Assembly: GCF_963674565.1 (NCBI RefSeq) | Contig: NZ_OY771430.1 | Location: 4,526,001 to 4,590,000, forward strand | Direction of reading: 5' to 3' | DNA length: 64,000 nucleotides | Origin: an uncultured Carboxylicivirga sp. | GTDB lineage: Bacteria > Bacteroidota > Bacteroidia > Bacteroidales > Marinilabiliaceae | Shown here: positions 17,290-25,240 of the stretch, one piece after another | How positions within the stretch are numbered: position 1 is the first letter of the stretch | Layout of the letters: every line of letters starts with the position of its first letter | Notes under the pieces: model-generated | Seen by the model: only the letters and a program-made list of their open reading frames with translations | Databases searched by the model: none | What the model was told of the DNA's origin: nothing | Made by a program: the position numbers and the translations under genes

Positions 17290-17712
17290 ATGTATAGAAT
17301 ATTTGTAATCATAAACATAGTACTGCTCATGTCATGCACAACTGAATATGAAGAGTATGTAGAAACTTTGATCGTTAATAAGAGTGGTTATAATGTCAGA
17401 TATATTGCTTATGAAGAAAGAGGCGCTATTGTATTAGAACTGGCTAATACTAAAGACACCTCATTGGTACGCAATATTGAATATGATCATTCTTTCCCTT
17501 TTTCAGCAGACTCTATACAAATAACTTTTAACAATGAAAGAGAGAGTAAATATTATTTAGAAGAAGTAGAAAATGATGGAAAGAGCCCTTATTCGTATGA
17601 TGAATATATCCGGGAAGAAGTTGATCGTAAAGAAGAGTATATCAGTAGATACACTCGGTACACTTACACAATTACCGAAGAAGACTATAATAATGCAATA
17701 TCAATTGAATAA
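17290..17712 (+). CDS. Small lipoprotein, copy 3 of a tandem family
   Basis: This 140-residue lipoprotein starts at the only reasonable ATG, nine bases after TGAGGA. The signal peptide ends in LLMSC. It is more diverged than copies 1 and 2 but keeps ETLIVNKSGYNVRYIAY, the ITFNNERESKYYLE segment, SPYSYDEY and the ending YTITEEDYNNAISIE. It has more charged residues in the C-terminal third. No known domain was recognised. It belongs to the same head-to-tail array and is probably cotranscribed with its neighbours. Confidence 0.8.
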   Translation: MYRIFVIINIVLLMSCTTEYEEYVETLIVNKSGYNVRYIAYEERGAIVLELANTKDTSLVRNIEYDHSFPFSADSIQITFNNERESKYYLEEVENDGKSPYSYDEYIREEVDRKEEYISRYTRYTYTITEEDYNNAISIE

Positions 17713-17811
17713 AATATGATCGGGAGACTGTCTGATTATGTATTAAAAGTAAATAAATCATTAGGAGTAATCATCAGCAAATCGACGAATTTTTTAAAAA
17801 TGCGAGCAGAT
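17713..17811 (+). repeat. Decayed repeated spacer before lipoprotein copy 4
   Basis: The left hairpin arm GAGACTGTCTGA (17724-17735) and TTAGGAGTAA plus AGCAAATCGACGAATT (from 17776) are still recognisable. The right hairpin arm is lost. An open frame crosses this spacer, but because it is homologous to non-coding spacer it should not be read as protein. Confidence 0.75.
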
Positions 17812-18246
17812 ATGGAATTAAAAAAGCATGTTCTATTTAGTATAGTGTTTGCAGTAGTTCTTTTATCATGTATTAAAGAACCGTCACTTACTACTCAAAC
17901 AGTCGTAAGAAATGAAAGCTCTTACTTAATTCGTTATATTATTTATGGATATAATACTACAGATTATACAGACACTATAAATATTTTAGCCGATTCGCAA
18001 TATCTAGAGGAAAATTTCAGTGACGATGGAAGTTTTATGATCTTTCCAATCGGGAGTGACTCGGTGAAGATTATATTTAATACCGATAAGCAATTAGTAT
18101 ATGTTCATTATATTGATGATACGAATAGAGATCGAAATCCATATTCAATAGATGCTTATAATAAAGAAAAAATGACGGATGAGTATTATCGTTTTACTTA
18201 TTCTTTTACAAATGAAGATTATAAAAATGCATTGCCAATAGAATAA
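17812..18246 (+). CDS. Small lipoprotein, copy 4 of a tandem family
   Basis: The start at 17812 gives 144 residues beginning MELKKHVLF and a signal peptide ending in the lipobox LLSC. An upstream ATG at 17716 would add 32 residues encoded by duplicated spacer DNA and was rejected. This is the most diverged copy: it keeps TVVRNESSYLIRYIIYG, the IIFNTDKQ segment, NPYSIDAY and the closing FTNEDYKNALPIE. The gradient of divergence suggests that copy 4 split off first. The function is unknown. Confidence 0.78.
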   Translation: MELKKHVLFSIVFAVVLLSCIKEPSLTTQTVVRNESSYLIRYIIYGYNTTDYTDTINILADSQYLEENFSDDGSFMIFPIGSDSVKIIFNTDKQLVYVHYIDDTNRDRNPYSIDAYNKEKMTDEYYRFTYSFTNEDYKNALPIE

Positions 18247-18270
18247 ATAAACCTGAAATGGTTCAGGAGG

Positions 18271-18300
18271 ATGCGATCTTAATTTCAAAGAAGATCGCAT
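18271..18300 (+). terminator. Hairpin ending the lipoprotein array
   Basis: Perfect 10-bp arms ATGCGATCTT (18271-18280) and AAGATCGCAT (18291-18300) enclose a 10-base loop. The tail TCTAACTATT is only partly T-rich. A smaller hairpin, CCTGAA/TTCAGG, lies just upstream. The rest of the 218-base gap to the next gene shows nothing else. Confidence 0.55.
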
Positions 18301-18464
18301 TCTAACTATTATGGCAATAGTTTTTAAGGTTATCGAATTGCTATTATGTGACAGATTAGTGTACTATTGTGTTATTTACAAGGAGTAAATTTCTTTCAAT
18401 GATTGTAAAGTATTACAGTCGCCTATATTTGTTAGGAAACGATCGATTAACAAATTTTATTCTA

Positions 18465-20348
18465 ATGAGAGGAATTTTACAATTAAGAACACTCGGTTTA
18501 TATCTGGTCTTTATATTACTTGGTAACAGCTTTACTTATAGTCAGAATATAATATTCCCTGAACTTGTTGAGTATCCCGACGGTATAATGAGTTTTGTGT
18601 ATAATGCAGGACCAGGAATGGCTAATGATAAAGATGCTGAGACATCAGAGGATTCTAAAATGTATGTAATCAGTAATACCAGTCTGGATACCTTTTCAAA
18701 TTACATCCAATCTCTTATAAATAACGGACTCGAACAGATTTCAACAAACAATATTGATGACAATGTATTTTATACATTAAAGAAAGGTAAGCAGTTATAT
18801 TATCTGTATTATGTTGGAAGTAAAAAACAAGCACACATTATTCAGGATAATTCTTCCAGAACACTGTTAGATGAATTGGATTCTCCTGAACAAGGATCGG
18901 GTGATACTGAGTTCTATCTGTATAGTTTAGATTACACACATGGCGAAGGACAAACAAGTTACTATGATTATTGGAAGATTGACTGTGGTGCCATGCTTAT
19001 TATTAAACTGAAAGATAACAGTTTATTTATTGTGGATTCGGGCCACGAACGGCAAAGTAGTAAGGCTGCCATAGAAGGCCTTCTTAAGTTTATGTATGAT
19101 ATAACGGGGCAAAAAGCAGGTTCAACTATTAATATTCGAGCTTGGTTTTATTCTCATGCACACGGCGATCATGTTTACATGACCTATCCCTTTTTGGAAA
19201 AATACCATGATGTAATTAATTTGGAAAGTGTATTGCATAACATTCCTTCTTACCAGGTGATGAGGGGTGGATATGATGGCAATACCTTCCTGATGAAAAA
19301 TACCATCAACAAATATTACCCCCATTGCAAATTTGTAAAGTTACATACCGGTCAGGAATTTAATCTTCAGGGGGTAGGATTCGATGTATTATTTACACAT
19401 GAAGATGGAGTTGATGCATCTGGTAAAAATACCATAGGCAACTTCAATGAGACCTCAACTATTTTACGGGTTACTATTAACGGCAAAAAGATAATGTTAT
19501 TGGGCGATACTGATGGTATAGGTCAGGCAAATATGCTGGCTATGTATTCTGATGAAACGCTTAAAAGCGACTGTGTTCAAACTACCCACCATGGATACAA
19601 TAATGTTTCACCACTTTATAATGCATTAAAGGCTCCACTGGTTTTATTCTGTAATTCGAGTGAAAATGCAAAGGATAATAATTTGGATAAGTATAATGGG
19701 GCAATGAATGCCACGAGCAATACAACAGCTTTATTTGCTGATCCAGACACATACAAACTAACCGTTGAAAATGGAGAATTCGTTACCGAAAAAATTCCAA
19801 GTTATCGTGCTGATTTTACCACCGTTGATCTTCCTGAACTCACTTTAGAAGCTGCAGCAAGTGGAACTAAGGAAGACATAAATGTTGTGTTAAATAAAAT
19901 GTCTCTATCAGATAAGGTTATCGATAAATCGGTAACAGGCACCGCAAGTTTAAGTAAAGATGAAACCTGCTCCCGATTGTTCGATGGACAAACATCAACA
20001 AAATATTGCACCAAAACCATTCCTGCATCAATCGCATGGACGATGAAAGAACGGGTGAAACTTAAGTGGTATGTTATCTATACTGCCAATGATAATGAAA
20101 CCCGTCCTGGACGTAATCCTTCAGAATGGGGATTGTTTGGATCGAATGATGGACTAAAATGGACCTTAATAGATGCTGTAAAAGACCCGCAACTGCCAGA
20201 TGCCAATAACGTTGGGGTTGCATTTAAAATCTCAAAACCTAAAGCTTTCAGTTATTACTCTATTAAGTTTAATTCCACTGATGGAGCAGACATTTTACAA
20301 GTTTCTGAGATCGGATTGTATACCAATGCTGAAGGGAAAAGTAAATAA
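18465..20348 (+). CDS. Exported metallo-beta-lactamase-fold hydrolase with discoidin-like domain
   Basis: This 627-residue protein starts at 18465, where a signal peptide (MRGILQLRTLG, then a hydrophobic core ending TYSQN) begins. An ATG at 18369 would place 32 extra residues before the signal. The metallo-beta-lactamase motif HAHGDH gives H231, H233, D235 and H236. Later ligands are the aspartate in LLGDTDG and H375/H376 in TTHHGYN. The C-terminal 140 residues resemble an F5/8 type C (discoidin, CBM32-like) module with SRLFDGQTSTKY and WGLFGSNDGLKW. The substrate is unknown. An extracellular carbohydrate or nucleotide target is possible but is inference. No type IX sorting domain is visible. 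Confidence 0.82.
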   Translation: MRGILQLRTLGLYLVFILLGNSFTYSQNIIFPELVEYPDGIMSFVYNAGPGMANDKDAETSEDSKMYVISNTSLDTFSNYIQSLINNGLEQISTNNIDDNVFYTLKKGKQLYYLYYVGSKKQAHIIQDNSSRTLLDELDSPEQGSGDTEFYLYSLDYTHGEGQTSYYDYWKIDCGAMLIIKLKDNSLFIVDSGHERQSSKAAIEGLLKFMYDITGQKAGSTINIRAWFYSHAHGDHVYMTYPFLEKYHDVINLESVLHNIPSYQVMRGGYDGNTFLMKNTINKYYPHCKFVKLHTGQEFNLQGVGFDVLFTHEDGVDASGKNTIGNFNETSTILRVTINGKKIMLLGDTDGIGQANMLAMYSDETLKSDCVQTTHHGYNNVSPLYNALKAPLVLFCNSSENAKDNNLDKYNGAMNATSNTTALFADPDTYKLTVENGEFVTEKIPSYRADFTTVDLPELTLEAAASGTKEDINVVLNKMSLSDKVIDKSVTGTASLSKDETCSRLFDGQTSTKYCTKTIPASIAWTMKERVKLKWYVIYTANDNETRPGRNPSEWGLFGSNDGLKWTLIDAVKDPQLPDANNVGVAFKISKPKAFSYYSIKFNSTDGADILQVSEIGLYTNAEGKSK

Positions 20349-20366
20349 TTTACCAGGCTTAATAGT

Positions 20367-22475
20367 ATGAGAAAATATAACTACATCAAATTTTTCACTC
20401 TATTCTTGATTGTGCAGATGATGTTCATAGATATGAATGCTCAATCAATGCTATATGTTGGTGGCCATTTTCGTAGAGAACGCCCTTCAACAGTGAAGAT
20501 ATTAAAGGATTCCGGTTTTGAAACGGTTATTCTTTTTAATATTCAAGTGGAACCCAATGGTAACCTAACGACTGATGGAGAGTTGATATGTTCCAATGGA
20601 GAATATGTATTTGATCAGGTACAACCAAATTATGCACAGGACGTTAAGGATCTCGTTACAGGAAGAACTTCAATCACAAGAGTCGAAACATGTATTGGAG
20701 GATGGGGATCTACTTCGTATGATAATATCAAAAGTTTAATTAATTCACAAGGAACTGGTTCTAACAGTATTCTTTACAGGAATTTTAAAGCACTTATTGA
20801 AGCGGTTCCTGAAATGAATATTGTCAATAATGATGATGAGCATGGTTATGATGTTACAACAGCATCTCAATTTACGATTATGCTATATGATCTTGGCTTT
20901 AAATCAACCATTGCCCCTTATACCTATTATAGTTTCTGGAATTCATTGGAATCCAGTGTTAATAAGGCCCGACCCGGTGCAATCGAAAGAAATTACGTGC
21001 AATGTTATGATGGCGGCGCCTATAATAATCCTTGTGATTGGAAAATTGGTGACGTACCTGTATGGGCTGGCAAATTAAACTATGATGATAAAAATTCAGT
21101 TAACAGCATAATGACCGGCTGGAGGGATAATTGTGATGTGAAAGGTGGATTTATCTGGGTATTTAATGATACTGGAATGAGTCCGTCATCATGGACTTCA
21201 GTAATCAATCCGATTTTTGAAAGTGCTGGTATTCAATCTTATATAAGTGTAAATAATGAAGAGCCTGTAAACACTACTTACATTAAAGTACTGGAAGGTG
21301 AATCTGTATCGTTAGAACCCGAATATAAGGAAGGAAACTGGAGTTGGAAAGGTCCGAATGGATTTACTTCTAATACCAATATGGTTACACTATCTGATAT
21401 TACTATTGAATCAGGAGGTAATTACATTGTAAAATATATAGATCAAAACGGAGTTGATTACACCAAAAACATTTTAGTCCAGGTGGAGAAGAATGCCGAA
21501 AACTCAGTCGCTTCCTTTTATGATAACTGGGATTATTATGGTAGCTATGAGATTTCACTGGCATTGGGAGAGTATAATTCCGAAAGTCTAAATTCATTAG
21601 GTATTGGTGTGAATAATATTACGTCTGTAAAAGTTGAGCTAGGTTATGGTGTTGTTGTATATTCTGAAGATAATTTTTTGGGTGATTATACCTGTATAAC
21701 AGGTGATATGAGTTATCTTGATAATTGGAACAAACGCATAAATTCACTTAAGATTATTGAATTACCTTCGGGAACCGGAACAGGTTTAAAAGCCGATTAC
21801 TATAGTGGTAACAATTTTAATGTGTTAAAAGGATCAAGAATTGATGAGTCCGTAAATTTTGATTGGGGAACCGGAGCTCCTTTAGCAGGAATGCCAGTTG
21901 ACAACTTTTCAATCAGATGGTCGGGTAAAATTGAACCGCTCTTCACAGCCACCTATACTTTTTATATAACAAGTGATAATAGTCGTAGATTATGGATTAA
22001 TAATGAATTAATTATCGATAAGTGGATCAATGATTGGGATATAGAATATAGTGGATCGATTGATCTTGAGGCCGGAAAAAAATATGATATAAAACTTGAC
22101 TACTGTGAATACGAAGGTGGAGCGAACATTAAATTTCATTGGTCGAGTGATATGCAAATGAAAGAAATAGTCCCAACGAAACAGCTTTATCCTGAAGATC
22201 AGATTAATGGTTTGGGTGACATGACACATACAAATAGTGATCTTAAGCTTTGGCCAACAGTTGTTAAGGATGGTATTTTAAATGTTCGATTTGAGAATGA
22301 AGCAAAGCTTTCCGGATGTAATTATTCTATCTTTAACATACATGGAAGCCTTGTAGATAATGGTAAAATAACACAAAACGGACAAATAACTTTAAAAACA
22401 TTGACTGCCGGAATGTATATCATACAAATTACCAATTCAGAAAAAAGCTACATTCATAAAATAATCATAAAATAA
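20367..22475 (+). CDS. Type IX-secreted multidomain protein: TIM-barrel-like, crystallin, PA14
   Basis: The 702-residue protein has a signal peptide ending MNAQS. Residues 28-290 look like a glycoside-hydrolase-type barrel, possibly GH18-like, with the acidic strand end NIVNNDDEHGYD and GGFIWVFNDTGMSP; this is the least certain part. An Ig-like segment follows at about 295-375. A beta/gamma-crystallin-like domain (ASFYDNWDYYGSYEISLALG, then VVVYSEDNFLGDY) spans about 380-467, and a PA14 domain (GLKADYYSGNNF, RLWINNELIIDKW) about 470-600. The last 80 residues, beginning LKLWPTVVKDG and ending in KIIIK, are a type A sorting domain for type IX secretion. It follows the metallohydrolase gene by 18 bases, so the two may act on the same extracellular substrate. 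Confidence 0.8.
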   Translation: MRKYNYIKFFTLFLIVQMMFIDMNAQSMLYVGGHFRRERPSTVKILKDSGFETVILFNIQVEPNGNLTTDGELICSNGEYVFDQVQPNYAQDVKDLVTGRTSITRVETCIGGWGSTSYDNIKSLINSQGTGSNSILYRNFKALIEAVPEMNIVNNDDEHGYDVTTASQFTIMLYDLGFKSTIAPYTYYSFWNSLESSVNKARPGAIERNYVQCYDGGAYNNPCDWKIGDVPVWAGKLNYDDKNSVNSIMTGWRDNCDVKGGFIWVFNDTGMSPSSWTSVINPIFESAGIQSYISVNNEEPVNTTYIKVLEGESVSLEPEYKEGNWSWKGPNGFTSNTNMVTLSDITIESGGNYIVKYIDQNGVDYTKNILVQVEKNAENSVASFYDNWDYYGSYEISLALGEYNSESLNSLGIGVNNITSVKVELGYGVVVYSEDNFLGDYTCITGDMSYLDNWNKRINSLKIIELPSGTGTGLKADYYSGNNFNVLKGSRIDESVNFDWGTGAPLAGMPVDNFSIRWSGKIEPLFTATYTFYITSDNSRRLWINNELIIDKWINDWDIEYSGSIDLEAGKKYDIKLDYCEYEGGANIKFHWSSDMQMKEIVPTKQLYPEDQINGLGDMTHTNSDLKLWPTVVKDGILNVRFENEAKLSGCNYSIFNIHGSLVDNGKITQNGQITLKTLTAGMYIIQITNSEKSYIHKIIIK

Positions 22476-22485
22476 TACAATGAAA

Positions 22486-22525
22486 CCCGGTTAGAAATGT
22501 GTAATAATTCTAATCGGGCTTATTT
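22486..22525 (+). terminator. Intrinsic terminator after the PA14 protein gene
   Basis: Arms CCCGGTTAGAA (22486-22496) and TTCTAATCGGG (22508-22518) pair over 11 bp with one G-T pair. They are followed by CTTATTTT. It ends the rightward unit before the convergent lipoprotein gene. Confidence 0.75.
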
Positions 22526-22622
22526 TGTGATATACTTCGTTTCTTGGCAATTAATGCTGTAACAAACGCATCATGTAATTAGTTCTTCGATTAAAAAAGA
22601 GATGATTCTTTTATAAAGATGA

Positions 22623-23378
22623 TTAATTTAACTTCAATTCGAAATTGAGAAATTTTCGTTTTTTATCGTATTCCTTGATAAGTATCTGCTGCAATTGTTT
22701 GTTTTCTGAGGCTGCATCGAAGACTTCTGTTTTAATTTGAATAAGACGTTCATCACTGATGCCTTCCGGGTTATTCAATTCGCTGGAATAAGGAATTAAC
22801 AAACTAGAGGCTAAGTCAGAAGCCTCGTCGTTGTTACGAATTGTCATAAAGCAAAAAGCGTTGAAGAAAGGCGAAAATTCGTTTTGCTCAAGACTTTGTA
22901 CTTCATTAATATTTGCGCAAAGGTGAACGTAAACCTGGTTGCGAAATTTATCAACCAAATAAAATCGCGAAGCAATAATACTTAAAGAATCAATGGTGAT
23001 AGAAGGGATGGACTTTTTGTTTAAACTATTTTTAAAAATGTCCTTAAACTTATTATCGTTGTTTAAAGCAACATTGAATTCTTGCCTAATTAAGCTGGTG
23101 TCGGGCAATAAGGATTTAAAGTGAGAGTACAATTTTGTCGTTTCCGAGTAATTCCGAAACAGGTAATCGTTATATGCCCACATGGCATTGCCAAATTCCT
23201 TTAATTTGATTTTAGAATTTAAAGAATCTGCTTCAGAATACATGATTATTTTATCTTGTCTTTTCTCGAAATAAACACGATAAAAATCAGATAAATTAAT
23301 GTCTGTCCCTTGATGAGAACAATTGCAAGAAGTTAATAATGAAATAATTATAAGAGTTATTGACAGTTTAAATGGCAT
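22623..23378 (-). CDS. Lipoprotein of unknown function
   Basis: This 251-residue protein has a signal peptide and the lipobox LLTSC near residue 18. The rest is mostly alpha-helical and rich in charged and aromatic residues, for example KEFGNAMWAYNDYLFRNY, with no recognised domain. It lies 46 bases downstream of larB on the same strand, so it may be the last gene of the lar unit, but nothing in the sequence links it to nickel-pincer chemistry. The start is the ATG at 23378, directly before the hydrophobic core. Confidence 0.7.
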   Translation of the reverse strand: MPFKLSITLIIISLLTSCNCSHQGTDINLSDFYRVYFEKRQDKIIMYSEADSLNSKIKLKEFGNAMWAYNDYLFRNYSETTKLYSHFKSLLPDTSLIRQEFNVALNNDNKFKDIFKNSLNKKSIPSITIDSLSIIASRFYLVDKFRNQVYVHLCANINEVQSLEQNEFSPFFNAFCFMTIRNNDEASDLASSLLIPYSSELNNPEGISDERLIQIKTEVFDAASENKQLQQILIKEYDKKRKFLNFELKLN

Positions 23379-23424
23379 AGTGTTAGATTAGGTCTAGAAT
23401 GTAATACAGAAAAAATTTTAGAAA

Positions 23425-24159
23425 TCAACGGTTCTTTGCTATCAAAGCAGCCACTACAGCAGCACGTAATCCACCATCAATATTAACAACGGTAAGGTTT
23501 GGTGCACAACTGGCAAGCATACTGGTTAATGCAGCTTCTTTGGCTCTGAAACCATATCCCACTGATGTAGGAACGCCAATTACAGGTAATGCAACCAATG
23601 ATGATACAAATGGAGCTAGTGCTCCTTCCATTCCGGCAACCACAATCACGGCTGCCACATCCTGCTCAACACCTGATTTAATGGCTTCCAAAACACGGGT
23701 TGGATGAGCAATACCCCGATCTTCGAAAACCAAAGGCTCAACACCCACTGCTTTTAAAATCACTTCGCACTCGTAGGTTACAGGATGATCTGCCGAACCG
23801 GCACTAATCACCAAAACTTTTCCTTTAGGCTTTGGCATTTCACCAATAACAGTGGCATTTACCGACCATAAAACGGGATATTGATCTTTAAAATGATCAT
23901 TCAATTCTTTATAAAAAGGACTTCGGGAAATGACAACACGAGGATGTTTTTCAAGAAGTTTAGTGGTTAGTTCAAGGGTTTGATCCAACGTTTTATATTC
24001 ACCATAAATAATCTCCGGAATATTGGTTCGCATACCTCGGTTTACATCCAGAATATAGCGACTGGCTGTTTCCATCCATTCCAGTGAAAAATGTTGATGG
24101 GCTTCCTCCTTTGAAATCTCTCCACTTTGTATCTTGTCAAATAACTCGTCGAATGTCAT
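23425..24159 (-). CDS. larB: Nickel-pincer cofactor biosynthesis protein LarB
   Basis: LarB carboxylates and hydrolyses nicotinic acid adenine dinucleotide to the pyridinium biscarboxylate mononucleotide precursor of the nickel-pincer cofactor. The C-terminal 150 residues resemble AIR carboxylase (PurE), with VISAGSADHPV, a GMEGALAPFVSSL stretch and IGVPTSVGYG. The roughly 90-residue N-terminal extension and the adjacent larE separate it from PurE. At 244 residues it has the usual LarB length. It begins 30 bases after larE ends, forming one unit. The third gene, larC (nickel insertion), is not in the window. Confidence 0.88.
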   Translation of the reverse strand: MTFDELFDKIQSGEISKEEAHQHFSLEWMETASRYILDVNRGMRTNIPEIIYGEYKTLDQTLELTTKLLEKHPRVVISRSPFYKELNDHFKDQYPVLWSVNATVIGEMPKPKGKVLVISAGSADHPVTYECEVILKAVGVEPLVFEDRGIAHPTRVLEAIKSGVEQDVAAVIVVAGMEGALAPFVSSLVALPVIGVPTSVGYGFRAKEAALTSMLASCAPNLTVVNIDGGLRAAVVAALIAKNR

Positions 24160-24189
24160 TTTTACTCTTTTCTAAAAATTTGATTGCTG

Positions 24190-24990
24190 CTAAACGTATG
24201 CTTTTTTTACCTTGTTGATTCGCTTATCATACTCATTGGGTCTTGATCGTTTGATATCAATGGTCACAAATAAAGCAGCTTCCTTTCCTAAATCAAATAA
24301 ATGTTCTCTAAATTCTGAATCAGCTAAAGCTAAGTAACTTTCGGCTTTTGAAAATTCTATTCTTATGTGTTCATCATCATCAAAACGACAACGCACATCA
24401 AAATCGTTTGTTTTATCAATCACGTACTTTTCGATTTCTTTAATTACAGAAATGCGTTCAGGGTATAAAAAGTGTTTATAATTGATGCGTGTTGCAAGGC
24501 AACTTTCTAAATTAGCTAACAAAGGATCAGCTCCAAATTCAATGGCAATGTCTTTTGTTTCGCTGGATGTAATATCCAATTCGGCCAATGGTGACCTCAC
24601 TCCATACTCATCCAATGCTATTTTACCCGGTCTGAAATTTCCCAGATCACTTGCTGTTGTACCATCGTAAATTGCTAAAGCATCTTTGGGTATTTGAGCC
24701 AAAATGCTGCTTTTACAGAAATAACACCTTTTAACCGGATTTTCTTTTACTGTTTCGCTTGGCTTAATTTTATAAATCTGAAGATTTGTTGAACCTAAAT
24801 TTCTGGCTTGAACCTTAATGGAGTCTACCGAAGCACGGTTAAAACCATTATCAACCCATACAGGAATAATGTTGGAATTTGCTTTCATTGCAGCCCCAAG
24901 TACTGCACTGCTGTCAAAACCTCCTGAAAACAACAGGTAACCTTCGGTGTTTTGCTTAAACCATTGGATAAGCTGATCTGCTTTGGTCAT
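24190..24990 (-). CDS. larE: Sacrificial sulfur transferase LarE (nickel-pincer cofactor)
   Basis: LarE is a PP-loop ATPase that adenylates the biscarboxylated precursor and donates sulfur to its carboxylates. The PP-loop SGGFDS sits at residues 22-27. CYFCK supplies C89 and C92, and C164 in ESCLATRI matches the position of the sacrificial cysteine that loses its sulfur in single-turnover LarE. The paired CxxC raises the possibility of a cluster-dependent type, but the C164 context argues for the classical one. It is the first gene of a two- or three-gene minus-strand unit with larB. Which nickel-pincer racemase or epimerase it serves cannot be told from this window. Confidence 0.88.
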   Translation of the reverse strand: MTKADQLIQWFKQNTEGYLLFSGGFDSSAVLGAAMKANSNIIPVWVDNGFNRASVDSIKVQARNLGSTNLQIYKIKPSETVKENPVKRCYFCKSSILAQIPKDALAIYDGTTASDLGNFRPGKIALDEYGVRSPLAELDITSSETKDIAIEFGADPLLANLESCLATRINYKHFLYPERISVIKEIEKYVIDKTNDFDVRCRFDDDEHIRIEFSKAESYLALADSEFREHLFDLGKEAALFVTIDIKRSRPNEYDKRINKVKKAYV

Positions 24991-25200
24991 TTTGCAAGCT
25001 TTAAGTTAGATAATCAACGGGTACTAATGGGTTTAGCCTGTTGAAGATAGGAAGATTTATTGAAAAACTTACTAAACTTCATTTCCATATGCTTGAGACG
25101 AATGATAATACTATTTAAATCGGTCTTATAAAATTGTTTTTATATTTCAGTAAATGAACATTATACGTTAGATTGTGGTGCCGATAAAATTTGACGTAAC

Positions 25201-25230
25201 AAAAATGACCCACATTTGTGAGTCATTTTT
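25201..25230 (-). terminator. Terminator after the RND efflux operon (possibly bidirectional)
   Basis: Arms AAAAATGAC (25201-25209) and GTCATTTTT (25222-25230) are perfect complements around a 12-base loop. Read on the minus strand, the stem ends in five U residues, 10 bases past the RND gene. A T run on the plus side lets it work both ways. Confidence 0.75.
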
Positions 25231-25240
25231 ATGTTTTTGT

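Noticed and set aside
17716..17811. N-terminal extension of lipoprotein copy 4
   Set aside because: This DNA is a decayed copy of the non-coding spacer found between the other copies, and the signal peptide starts at 17812.
18369..18464. N-terminal extension of the metallo-beta-lactamase-fold protein
   Set aside because: It would put 32 non-signal residues before a good signal peptide that begins at 18465.
23425..24159. PurE (AIR carboxylase) in place of LarB
   Set aside because: The long N-terminal extension and the adjacent larE fit LarB better; PurE is shorter.
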